Source: HdN1 sp052035295 (GTDB lineage Bacteria > Pseudomonadota > Gammaproteobacteria > Pseudomonadales > Ketobacteraceae). Taken from it: 64,000 nucleotides of DNA. The position numbers were made by a program, and so were the translations under genes. Location: assembly GCA_052035295.1 (NCBI GenBank), contig JBPOHS010000018.1, forward strand, positions 1 through 64,000, given 5' to 3'. Positions within the stretch are counted from its first letter, which is position 1. Each line of letters opens with the position of its first letter. Below, one piece after another: positions 53,407 through 61,667 of this stretch. The notes under the pieces are model-generated. The model made no database searches. It was not told where the DNA came from and was given only the letters and a program-made list of their open reading frames with translations.

Positions 53407-54940
53407 CCCCGTCATCGTGACTGACGTGTTCCATGCCACTCTCACGGCAATGGTACACTTCCATCAGCTTCTCATCCTGCATGCTCTCCAGATGCACGTC
53501 GAACTTCCACAGGCGACGCAGATGCTTCAGCACGGATTCCGTGTCCTTCTCGGCGAGCGGTCGCCGGTTGTGACGAATATGGCGCAGGGTCAATGAGCGG
53601 TCGCCGCGTATGTTGACGTTATAGACCTGAATGTTTGGCTCATTCATGGACAGGTTATACTGTTGCGAAAGTTTCTCGCGAATGGAACGGTAGCCGCCTT
53701 CATCGTGAATGGCGGTGACGTGCAGTTCCTTTTTCAGGTCGTCGTCGAGAATCGAGAACAGCTTGAAATCCCGGATCAGTTTGGGTGACAGGAATTGCAG
53801 AATGAAGCTCTCATCCTTGAAATTCTGCATTGCAAAATGCAGGGTATCGACCCAGTTCGAGCCGGCCATTTCCGGAAACCAGCGTTTGTCTTCGTCGGTG
53901 GGGTTTTCGCAGATCCGCCGAATATCTCGCATCATGCTGAAGCCGAGTGCATACGGGTTGATGCCCGAGTAATACTTGCTGTCAAAACTCGGCTGGAACA
54001 CCACTGATGAATGACTTTGCAGAAACTCCAGCATGAACCCATCACTGAGTTTGCCTTCGTCGTACAGGTGATTGAGCAGGGTATAATGCCAGAACGTAGC
54101 CCAGCCTTCGTTCATCACCTGGGTTTGACGCTGCGGATAGAAATACTGCGCGACCTTGCGTACGATGCGCACGATTTCACGCTGCCAGGATTCCAGCAAC
54201 GGCGCATTTTTTTCGACGAAATACAGCAGGTTTTCCTGCGGTTCATCGGGAAAGCGTTTGACCGGGCTTGTCTCATCCTTGTCGGACAGCTTGGGAATGG
54301 TTCGCCATAATTCGTTGATCTGGCGTTGCAAATATTCTTCGCGATCTTTCTGCCGCTGCCGTTCTTCTTCAGCGGAAATAGGGTAGGGGCGCTTGTAGCG
54401 ATCCACGCCGTAGTTCATCAGTGCATGACAGGAATCCAGCGTGGCTTCGACTTCATCGATGCCATAACGCTCTTCGCAATGGTTAATGTAGTTTTTGGCA
54501 AACACCAGATAATCGATGATGGAACTGGCATCCGTCCAGGTGCGGAACAGGTAGTTGTTCTTGAAAAAGGAGTTGTGACCGTAGCAGGCATGCGCAATAA
54601 CGAGTGCCTGCATGGGCAGTGTGTTCTCCTCCATCAGGTAGGCGATACACGGGTTGGAATTGATCACGATTTCATAGGCGAGGCCCATCTGGCCACGCTT
54701 GTATTGCTGGGCATTGGCGACAAAATGTTTGCCATACGACCAGTGATGATAACCGACCGGCATGCCGACAGAGGAATAGGCATCCAGCATCTGCTCGGCG
54801 GAAATGATTTCAATCTGGTTGGGGTACGTGTCCAGCTTGTAGATTTTCGCCACACGGCCGATTTCCCGGTCGTATTCGTCAATCAGTTCGAAGGTCCATT
54901 CGGACTCTGTCGATATTGGTTTGCGTTCAACCTGACTCAT
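53393..54940 (-). CDS. spoVR: SpoVR-family protein (YcgB)
   Basis: The start is ATG 54940 (MSQVERKPISTES), with GAGG about eight bases upstream. The 515-residue length is typical. Family hallmarks include HWSYGKHFVANAQQYKRGQMGLAYEIVINSNPCIAYLMEEN, AHACYGHNSFFKNN and VMNEGWATFWHYTLL with a His/Glu pattern suggestive of a metal site. The biochemical role is unknown; it is co-regulated with prkA and yeaH in stationary phase and nitrogen stress in enterics. It is the third gene of the prkA-yeaH-spoVR unit. Confidence 0.93.
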   Translation of the reverse strand: MSQVERKPISTESEWTFELIDEYDREIGRVAKIYKLDTYPNQIEIISAEQMLDAYSSVGMPVGYHHWSYGKHFVANAQQYKRGQMGLAYEIVINSNPCIAYLMEENTLPMQALVIAHACYGHNSFFKNNYLFRTWTDASSIIDYLVFAKNYINHCEERYGIDEVEATLDSCHALMNYGVDRYKRPYPISAEEERQRQKDREEYLQRQINELWRTIPKLSDKDETSPVKRFPDEPQENLLYFVEKNAPLLESWQREIVRIVRKVAQYFYPQRQTQVMNEGWATFWHYTLLNHLYDEGKLSDGFMLEFLQSHSSVVFQPSFDSKYYSGINPYALGFSMMRDIRRICENPTDEDKRWFPEMAGSNWVDTLHFAMQNFKDESFILQFLSPKLIRDFKLFSILDDDLKKELHVTAIHDEGGYRSIREKLSQQYNLSMNEPNIQVYNVNIRGDRSLTLRHIRHNRRPLAEKDTESVLKHLRRLWKFDVHLESMQDEKLMEVYHCRESGMEHVSHDDGETRY

Positions 54941-54996
54941 GCCTTGCACCTCTGGACTGTTGCCTTGCCTCTCTGGGCTGCCGTACGCGGCGGGCG

Positions 54997-56277
54997 TTAT
55001 GCCTTGGCGGGACGTCGCTGGAACAGTTCCCGGAAGACCGGGTAGATGTCCGCAGCGTCTGCGATTGCCTGCATGGCAAAGTGTTCGACCAGCGCCTTGA
55101 TCGTTTCGTATTCGCGCCAGAGCGCCTGATGACGACGAGGATTGATTTCGATGTAGGCGTAGTATTGTACCTCCGGCAAAATATCTTCCATCAATATCTT
55201 GCGGCAGAGTGGTGAGTCATCATTCCAGTTGTCACCGTCGGATGCCTGCGCACCGTAAATATTCCACTCGTCTGTCGGGTAACGCTCGTTGATGATCTCG
55301 GCCATCATTTTCAACGCGCTGGAGACAATGGTGCCGCCGGTTTCGCGTGAATAGAAAAATTCCTGCTCGTCGACTTCCTTGGCGCTGGTGTGGTGACGAA
55401 TGAACACCACCTCGATCTTGTCGTAATTGCGCTTGAGGAACAGATAAAGCAGGATGAAGAACCGTTTCGCCATATCTTTCATCGACTGGTTCATCGATCC
55501 CGATACGTCCATCACGCAGAACATGACAGCCTTCGACGTGGGTTTGGGCTGCTTGATGTGCAGGTTGTAACGCAGATCGATTGTGTCGATGAAAGGAATC
55601 TTGTTGATGCGTCGCTCAAGTCGGGTGATTTCTTTCTCGACGAAAGTGAGGCGGGCGTGATCGCGCAGAATGCTGTCCTGTGCCAACAGCTTTTCGCGTT
55701 CTTCCTGGAGTTCACGCAGCTTTCTGCGGCTGGCAGCGGTCAGTGCAATGCGGCGACTGGTGGCTTGCCGCATGGAACGCATGATATTGATTTTGGCCGG
55801 GTTGCCCTCGTTGACGACACCCGCGCGCACATATTTGAAGGATTCCACGCCGACGAGCTGGCGCTTCACCAGATTGGGGAGTTCCAGGCCTTCAAACAGG
55901 AATTCGAGAAACTCGTCCTGGCTGATCTGGAACACGAAGTCATCCATGCCCTCGTCGCCATCGCCCGGATCACCGCCGGAACCACTTCCGCCGCCACCAC
56001 CTTGTGGCCGTTCGATGGTGTCACCTGACACAAATTCCTTGTTGCCGGGGTGCACGCCTTCGCGGCTGCCACCGCGACCATGGTGGAAAAAAGGCTCGTT
56101 GATATCCTCACGCGGAATCGTGACCTTTTCCCCGCTGTCCATGTCGGTGATGGAGCGCTTGGTAACGGCGTCGTCGACCGCTTTCTTGATATGCTTGCGG
56201 TAACGGCGCATGAAGCGCTGTCTGTTAACAGCGCTTTTGTTTTTTCCATTGAGTCGTCTATCAACAATGTACGACAC
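54997..56277 (-). CDS. yeaH: YeaH/YhbH family protein with VWA-like domain (DUF444)
   Basis: The GTG start at 56277 gives MSYIVDRRLNGKNKSAVNRQRF, colinear with the E. coli YeaH N-terminus, so this start is well supported. The 426 residues have a Gly-rich linker (QGGGGGSGSGGD) and a C-terminal von Willebrand A-like domain with AVMFCVMDVSGSMNQSMKDMA, a MIDAS metal motif (DVSGS). It acts with PrkA in an uncharacterised signalling unit. It lies 56 bp downstream of prkA and 56 bp upstream of spoVR. Confidence 0.94.
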   Translation of the reverse strand: MSYIVDRRLNGKNKSAVNRQRFMRRYRKHIKKAVDDAVTKRSITDMDSGEKVTIPREDINEPFFHHGRGGSREGVHPGNKEFVSGDTIERPQGGGGGSGSGGDPGDGDEGMDDFVFQISQDEFLEFLFEGLELPNLVKRQLVGVESFKYVRAGVVNEGNPAKINIMRSMRQATSRRIALTAASRRKLRELQEEREKLLAQDSILRDHARLTFVEKEITRLERRINKIPFIDTIDLRYNLHIKQPKPTSKAVMFCVMDVSGSMNQSMKDMAKRFFILLYLFLKRNYDKIEVVFIRHHTSAKEVDEQEFFYSRETGGTIVSSALKMMAEIINERYPTDEWNIYGAQASDGDNWNDDSPLCRKILMEDILPEVQYYAYIEINPRRHQALWREYETIKALVEHFAMQAIADAADIYPVFRELFQRRPAKA

Positions 56278-56333
56278 GAGCGTTACTCACATGCGCAGGC
56301 CAATGGGGCAAACGGCAACAGCGTTTTGACACA

Positions 56334-58256
56334 CTATTGCGACTTGCGAACGCGTAGATACCATTCGCACAGCAAGCGGACTTGCTTCTCGGTGTATCCT
56401 CTTTCCACCATGCGTGTGACGAAGTCCTGATGTTTTTTCTGGTCTTCTTTCGACGCTTTCGGGTTGAAGGAAATCACCGGCAGCAATTCCTCGGTGTTCG
56501 AGAACATCTTCTTCTCGATCACGGTGCGCAGTTTTTCATAACTGAACCACTGCGGATTCTTGCCGTTGTTGGTCGCGCGGGCGCGCAGCACAAAATTGAC
56601 GACTTCGTTACGGAAATCTTTCGGGTTGGAAATGCCGGCCGGTTTCTCGATTTTCTCCAGTTCTGCGTTGAGTGACTGGCGATTGAAAATCTCGCCGGTA
56701 TCGGGGTCGCGATATTCCTGATCCTGAATCCAGAAATCTGCATACAGCACATAACGGTCGAAAATGTTCTGGCCGTATTCCGAGTAGGATTCGAGGTATG
56801 CGGTCTGGATTTCCTTGCCGATGAAATCCACATAGCGTGGCGCCAGGTATTCCTTGATGAAACGCAGATAACGCTCGGAGGTTTCCGGCGGAAACTGCTC
56901 CTGCTCGATCGCCTGTTCCAGCACATAAAGCAGGTGTACCGGGTTGGCGGCGACTTCGGCATGATCGTAGTTGAACACCTTGGAGAGAATCTTGAACGCA
57001 AAGCGCGTCGACAATCCTTCCATGCCTTCGTCAACGCCGGCCGCATCGCGGTACTCCTGATACGACTTGGCTTTCGGATCGGTGTCTTTCAGGTTCTCGC
57101 CGTCATAAATCCGCATCTTCGAATACACCGAAGAGTTCTCGGGATCCTTCAGGCGCGACAAGGTGGTGAACTGGGCGAGCATGCGCAGGGTGTCTGGCGC
57201 GCAGTGCGCGTGTGCCAGCGAACTCGACTGCAACAGTTTGTCGTAAATCTTGATTTCTTCGGAACCGCGCAGACAGTAGGGCACCTTGACGATGTAAATA
57301 CGGTCGATAAAGGCCTCGTTGTTGCGGTTGTTGCGAAACGCCTGCCATTCCGACTCGTTGGAGTGCGCCAGAATGATGCCGTCAAAAGGAATCGCGCCCA
57401 TGCCTTCGGTGCCGTTGTAATTGCCTTCCTGCGTGGCGGTCAGCAGTGGGTGCAATACCTTGATGGGGGCCTTGAACATTTCAACGAATTCGAGCAAGCC
57501 CTGGTTGGAACGGCACAGTCCACCCGAAAATGCGTAGCAGTCCGGGTCATTCTGTGCGAATTCTTCAAGCTTGCGGATGTCTACCTTGCCCACCAGGCTG
57601 GAAATATCCTGGTTATTCTCGTCGCCAGGCTCGGTTTTGGCGATGGCGATCTGATTGAGAATGGACGGGTAGACTTTGACGACGCGGAATTTGCTGATAT
57701 CCCCATTGAATTCGTGCAGTCGCTTGACCGCCCAGGGTGACATGATGCCACGCAGATAGCGACGCGGAATCCCGTATTCCTCTTCAAGAATCGGTGCGTC
57801 TTCAGCAGGATTGAACAGGTTGAGCGGCGATTCGTAAACGGGCGAATCCTTGATGGCATAAAAATGAATTTTTTCCATCAGGTGTTTGAGCTTTTCAGCA
57901 AGACTTGATTTGCCACCACCGACCGGACCCAGCAGGTAGAGGATCTGCTTGCGCTCTTCAAGCCCCTGCGCCGCATGGCGGAAGTACGCCACGATGTTCT
58001 CGATGCATTCTTCCATGCCATAAAATTCATCAAATGCAGGGTAACGTTTGATGATCTTGTTGGAGAAAATGCGTGAGAGGCGTGGATCGATGGACGTATC
58101 CACCAACTCCGGCTGGCCGATGGCCATCAGCATGCGCTCGGAGGCGCTGGCATAAGTCGTGGGATCTTTTTTGCAGAGCTCCAGATATTCCTGAATGGAA
58201 TATTCCTCTTCCCGCGTGGATTCATAACGGCGCTGATAGTGGCTGAAAATGCTCAT
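56334..58256 (-). CDS. prkA: PrkA serine protein kinase (YeaG)
   Basis: This 640-residue protein has an N-terminal AAA-type PrkA domain with Walker A LLGPVGGGKSSLAEKL (about 105-120) and DGIILAHSNESEWQAF, followed by the C-terminal kinase domain (about 400-640). Length matches E. coli YeaG (644). It phosphorylates proteins under starvation. The first gene of prkA-yeaH-spoVR, it has a 275-bp upstream region with inverted repeats. Confidence 0.95.
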   Translation of the reverse strand: MSIFSHYQRRYESTREEEYSIQEYLELCKKDPTTYASASERMLMAIGQPELVDTSIDPRLSRIFSNKIIKRYPAFDEFYGMEECIENIVAYFRHAAQGLEERKQILYLLGPVGGGKSSLAEKLKHLMEKIHFYAIKDSPVYESPLNLFNPAEDAPILEEEYGIPRRYLRGIMSPWAVKRLHEFNGDISKFRVVKVYPSILNQIAIAKTEPGDENNQDISSLVGKVDIRKLEEFAQNDPDCYAFSGGLCRSNQGLLEFVEMFKAPIKVLHPLLTATQEGNYNGTEGMGAIPFDGIILAHSNESEWQAFRNNRNNEAFIDRIYIVKVPYCLRGSEEIKIYDKLLQSSSLAHAHCAPDTLRMLAQFTTLSRLKDPENSSVYSKMRIYDGENLKDTDPKAKSYQEYRDAAGVDEGMEGLSTRFAFKILSKVFNYDHAEVAANPVHLLYVLEQAIEQEQFPPETSERYLRFIKEYLAPRYVDFIGKEIQTAYLESYSEYGQNIFDRYVLYADFWIQDQEYRDPDTGEIFNRQSLNAELEKIEKPAGISNPKDFRNEVVNFVLRARATNNGKNPQWFSYEKLRTVIEKKMFSNTEELLPVISFNPKASKEDQKKHQDFVTRMVERGYTEKQVRLLCEWYLRVRKSQ

Positions 58257-58378
58257 GATATACCCCTGTTGGTTCGGCCTGCCCGAAGGCCGATCGTCTT
58301 TCCCTCAGCATTGGAGTGCCGTGGTAAAGGTTGGTTCACATGCAACGATGACGCTGAATATTTTTGCCTCTTGCCTTA

Positions 58379-58409
58379 ACTATAGAACCTAATTGATTTT
58401 TTACCGCAA
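58379..58409 (-). promoter_or_regulatory. prkA: Candidate prkA promoter
   Basis: On the minus strand TTGCGG (58409-58404) and TATAGT (58384-58379) are separated by 19 bases, about 125 bp before the prkA start. The context CTATAGT resembles sigma-S -10 boxes, in line with the stationary-phase control known for this operon. Spacing is longer than ideal. I found no sigma-54 site with the correct GG-N10-GC spacing. Confidence 0.35.
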
Positions 58410-58444
58410 GAAAATGGGCCTCCGTTTGATTTTCTTGCAAACGG
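58406..58444. promoter_or_regulatory. Overlapping inverted repeats at the prkA promoter
   Basis: GCAAGAAAAT (58406-58415) and ATTTTCTTGC (58429-58438) are perfect 10-base arms with a 13-base spacer. A second pair, CCGTTTG (58422-58428) and CAAACGG (58438-58444), interlocks with the first. The first arm overlaps the candidate -35 box, as expected for an operator. Confidence 0.55.
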
Positions 58445-58531
58445 ATAATTTATTTATCGAAATAATCTGGAGGGTGGTGAATGGCACACTTTTTCCATTG
58501 CTTCTTTCTTTTGGAAGCTCCGGAATCGGCT

Positions 58532-59368
58532 TTAATCCATGTCACCCGACGGCAGGTTGGTTTCCTGGCAGGACTGACGAATGTGCTGCCCTGTTTCGAG
58601 GCAGAACGCACTCAAATCGCCGCCCCACACACATCCGGTGTCGAGGGCGAGGGTGTCATCGCGGTCAGTGCGGCCGAGCAGGGCGGCCCAATGTCCGAAC
58701 AGGACGCGTTCCTTGAGCTTGACGCGTTTGGGGGTGTTGAACCAGGGGTAGTAGCCTTTGGGAAGGCCATCCCATCCCCGTTTGTAACTCAGCTCTAAGG
58801 CCCCGGCAGCGTCGCACAGGCGCATCCGGGTAAAATAGTTGGTGACGACCCGCCAGCGGTCAGCACCGGTCAGCGCGTCATCCCATCCAGCGGGTTGATT
58901 GCCGTACATCTTCGCGAAATAGTGCGCGACATCGTCGCTCTGCAGCACCGTCCCGACTTCGGCGGCAAGCGCCAGCGCCTGCTCGGTCGACCAGCGCGGG
59001 CAAATGCCGGCATGACAAAGAATATGGTCGGCCTGAACGTGTATCAGCGGTTGGTGGCGCAGCCAGTCGACCAGCCTGTCGCGATCAGGCGCGTCCAGAA
59101 TGTCGGCGAAGGTGTCCTTGTGGGGCTTGAAGAGGCTGGCGCCATAGGCCACCGCCAGAAAATGCAGGTCGTGATTACCGAGCACGGTAACGACCGCATC
59201 CCGATGCTGATAGCACCAACGCAGGGTCTCCAGCGATTGCGGGCCGCGATTGATCAGATCGCCGGTCAGCCACACCTTGTCGCGTGCCGGATCGAAATCG
59301 ACGCGTGCGAGCAGGGCCATGAAGGTGGCATAACAGCCCTGTAAATCGCCAATCGCATAGGTTGCCAT
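58532..59368 (-). CDS. apaH: Symmetrical bis(5'-nucleosyl)-tetraphosphatase ApaH
   Basis: This 278-residue calcineurin-like phosphatase hydrolyses Ap4A to two ADP. Metal-binding motifs are all present: AIGDLQGC (start), LTGDLINRGPQS, TVLGNHDLHFLA and CHAGICPRW. It starts 4 bp after the apaG stop, so both genes are one unit. Confidence 0.95.
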   Translation of the reverse strand: MATYAIGDLQGCYATFMALLARVDFDPARDKVWLTGDLINRGPQSLETLRWCYQHRDAVVTVLGNHDLHFLAVAYGASLFKPHKDTFADILDAPDRDRLVDWLRHQPLIHVQADHILCHAGICPRWSTEQALALAAEVGTVLQSDDVAHYFAKMYGNQPAGWDDALTGADRWRVVTNYFTRMRLCDAAGALELSYKRGWDGLPKGYYPWFNTPKRVKLKERVLFGHWAALLGRTDRDDTLALDTGCVWGGDLSAFCLETGQHIRQSCQETNLPSGDMD

Positions 59369-59372
59369 GGGA

Positions 59373-59768
59373 TCAGTTGAGCGCGCGCGGTTGCGCCAGG
59401 GTAAACACGGGAATCACCGCGTCGAAGGCTTCGCCGGATTCATCCACCATGTGATAGCTGCCGCGCATGCTGCCCACCGGGGTGGTGATAACGGCGCCGC
59501 TGGAGTATTCGTGGTGGTTGCCCGGCGCAATGAAGGGTTGCTCGCCAACGACGCCTTCCCCTTTGACTTCCTGGGTGTGCTCGTTGCCGTCGGTGATCAG
59601 CCAGTGACGACTGAGCAGCTTGGCGCCACGGTTGCCGTGATTCTCGATGCGGATGTGGTAGGCAAACGCATAACGATCCTGTTCAGGTTCGGACTGGTTG
59701 GCGAGAAACTCTGTACGCACTTTGACCCGAATGTCGTGGGAATCGCGTGTGTCGTGGGACTTGATCAT
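59373..59768 (-). CDS. apaG: ApaG protein
   Basis: This 131-residue ApaG-domain protein (fibronectin-III-like fold) has RYAFAYHIRIENHG, GAKLLSRHWLITDGNE and the Gly-rich MRGSYHMVDESGE loop. Its function is still unclear; a link to Co/Mg handling has been proposed. Its ATG overlaps the rsmA stop as ATGA, indicating coupled translation. Confidence 0.94.
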   Translation of the reverse strand: MIKSHDTRDSHDIRVKVRTEFLANQSEPEQDRYAFAYHIRIENHGNRGAKLLSRHWLITDGNEHTQEVKGEGVVGEQPFIAPGNHHEYSSGAVITTPVGSMRGSYHMVDESGEAFDAVIPVFTLAQPRALN

Positions 59769-60586
59769 GACAGTGGCGCTGCTTTTTGATACAGGTGATT
59801 GCTCAGTCTAACATACGCCGCCAGTGTAATGTTCTCCGGACGGTGCTGCGGGTCGATCCCGCATTGTTCAAGATCACCCTCGGCGACGAGATTTTTCAAG
59901 GCGTTACGCAGAGTCTTGCGGCGCTGGTTGAAGGCCTCGGTGACGATACGCCCCAGCCATTTCACATCGAGTGCCGGTGTAACGGGCTGTGCGCGTGGCG
60001 TCAGGCGAACAATGGCCGATGTTACTTTCGGCGGCGGATTGAAGGCTTCCGGCGCGACATCGAACAGGTGGTCAACCTCGCAGTGATACTGGATCATGAT
60101 TCCCAGTCGCCCGTAGGCATCATCGCCAACGCCGGCCGCCAGTCGGTCCACCACTTCTTTCTGCAGCATGAAATGCATGTCCTGGATGTCGGCGGCATAG
60201 TCGAGCAACTGGAACAGCAGCGGCGTGGAAATGTTGTACGGCAGGTTGCCCACCAACCGCATCTTGTGGTCGGGCTTGATCAGCTGGCGGTAATCAAAGC
60301 GCAGAGCATCGCCCTGGTGAATGGTCAGCTTGTCGCCCACGGCGAAACTGGCCAGCAAATACGGAATCAGATCGCGATCGAGCTCGATGACCTGCATCGC
60401 CTTGAGGTGCGGGATCAACGCGCCGGTCAGCGCACCTTGGCCCGGCCCGATTTCGATCAGGTTGTCGTCGGGTTGCGGGTCTATGGCCGTCACGATGGCA
60501 TCGATCACATGCGGATCCTGCAGAAAGTTCTGGCCAAAGCGCTTTTTCATGACGTGGCCCTGGCTGAAGCCGGGTTTACGTCCCAT
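59765..60586 (-). CDS. rsmA: 16S rRNA A1518/A1519 dimethyltransferase RsmA (KsgA)
   Basis: This 273-residue enzyme methylates two adjacent adenosines in helix 45. The KKRFGQNFL motif, SAM motif IEIGPGQGALTGALI and catalytic NLPYNIS are present. The start at 60586 (MGRKPGFSQGHV) aligns with the E. coli N-terminus and follows a full AAGGAG site. That site is part of a 15-bp tandem repeat shared with the end of pdxA. Confidence 0.96.
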   Translation of the reverse strand: MGRKPGFSQGHVMKKRFGQNFLQDPHVIDAIVTAIDPQPDDNLIEIGPGQGALTGALIPHLKAMQVIELDRDLIPYLLASFAVGDKLTIHQGDALRFDYRQLIKPDHKMRLVGNLPYNISTPLLFQLLDYAADIQDMHFMLQKEVVDRLAAGVGDDAYGRLGIMIQYHCEVDHLFDVAPEAFNPPPKVTSAIVRLTPRAQPVTPALDVKWLGRIVTEAFNQRRKTLRNALKNLVAEGDLEQCGIDPQHRPENITLAAYVRLSNHLYQKAAPLS

Positions 60587-60597
60587 GGGTACTCTCC

Positions 60598-60658
60598 TTA
60601 ACGATTCAAGCCTTAACGATTCAAGCCTTAACGATTCAAGCCTTATCAGTTCAAGGCC
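60598..60658. repeat. 15-bp tandem repeat linking pdxA stop and rsmA ribosome-binding site
   Basis: Three exact copies of TTAACGATTCAAGCC (60598-60612, 60613-60627, 60628-60642) are followed by a degenerate copy, TTATCAGTTCAAGGCC (60643-60658), that encodes the last pdxA codons and contains its stop (60646-60648). Read on the minus strand each copy ends in TTAA followed by GG, and the final junction gives the TTAAGGAG used by rsmA. Confidence 0.93.
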
Positions 60659-61650
60659 TGTTGATCTATCAATGCGGCCTGTCTGGTCTGTGCCATGTCA
60701 ATGGCGTAGCGCAGGGCCGTGTGGAAACTGCCGACATCAATTTTGCCGGTGCCGGCCAGATCCAGCGCCGTGCCATGATCGACAGAGGTACGGATGATGG
60801 GCAGCCCCAGGGTTATATTCACGGACTGCCCGAAGCCCTTGTGTTTGAGCACCGGCAGCCCCTGATCGTGATACATCGCGATCACGGCATCGGCATCATC
60901 CAGATGCTTCGGCGTGAACAGGGTATCGGCCGGATACGGCCCCTGCAGATCGATTCCTTCCTCACGCATTTTCTGCAGGGTGGGAATGATGATGTCGATC
61001 TCTTCACGACCGAGGTGACCACTTTCACCGGCATGAGGATTCAAGCCGCAAACCTTGATGCGCGGGTGCTCTATACCAAAGTGTGCTCGCAGGTCGTGCG
61101 CGGTAATGCGGAAAATCTGTTCCAGCAGCCCGGGCGTTATCGCATCGGCCACCTCACGCAAGGGCAGGTGCGTGGTGGCCAGCGCTACCCGCAGCCCTTC
61201 GGTGGCCAGCATCATCACGACGCGGGAAGTGTGCGTCAGTTCTGCCAGGTATTCGGTATGGCCACTGAACGGAATGCCAGCGTCGTTGATGCTTGATTTC
61301 TGCAGGGGGCCGGTGACCAGCGCGTGAAAACGATCCGCGAGGCAACCGGACGTCGCAGTCTGCAACGTCGTCAGCAGGTACCGGGCATGGGCACGTTGCG
61401 GCAGGCCAAGCGTTTCGGGGGTGGGCAGGTCAATCTGGGCAAGACGCATATGGCCGGCTGGAAGCGGCGTAGTGTTGCCGTCATCCGGTATCAGTGTGAG
61501 AGGAAGCCCGAGCTGATGGGCGCGCCGTTGCAGCATGCCGCCATCGGCGATCGCGACAAGCGTGGCGCGTGGGTCGGGCGCTTGCGCTGCCATGACCAGG
61601 AGATCCGGGCCGATGCCGGCCGGCTCCCCCGGCGTGATGGCGATTCGCAT
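60646..61650 (-). CDS. pdxA: 4-hydroxythreonine-4-phosphate dehydrogenase PdxA
   Basis: The start is ATG 61650 (MRIAITPGEPAGIGPDL), with GAGG six bases upstream. The 334-residue product oxidises 4-phosphohydroxy-L-threonine in pyridoxal phosphate synthesis. The TPGEPAGIGPD N-terminus, metal-ligand GHTEYLAEL, GLNPHAGESGHLG and AMYHDQGLPVLKHKGF motifs are complete. It lies between surA and rsmA, a usual gammaproteobacterial order. The C-terminus ends within a tandem repeat. Confidence 0.95.
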   Translation of the reverse strand: MRIAITPGEPAGIGPDLLVMAAQAPDPRATLVAIADGGMLQRRAHQLGLPLTLIPDDGNTTPLPAGHMRLAQIDLPTPETLGLPQRAHARYLLTTLQTATSGCLADRFHALVTGPLQKSSINDAGIPFSGHTEYLAELTHTSRVVMMLATEGLRVALATTHLPLREVADAITPGLLEQIFRITAHDLRAHFGIEHPRIKVCGLNPHAGESGHLGREEIDIIIPTLQKMREEGIDLQGPYPADTLFTPKHLDDADAVIAMYHDQGLPVLKHKGFGQSVNITLGLPIIRTSVDHGTALDLAGTGKIDVGSFHTALRYAIDMAQTRQAALIDQQALN

Positions 61651-61667
61651 CGCGCCCTCACGCAATG

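Noticed and set aside
58330..58500. Sigma-54 promoter for prkA (GGCAC...TGC on the minus strand and TGGCAC on the plus strand)
   Set aside because: The distance between the GG and GC elements is 9 or 15 instead of 10, so neither fits.
60598..60658. CRISPR-like array
   Set aside because: Units are 15 bp and directly abutting with no spacers; it is a simple tandem repeat.
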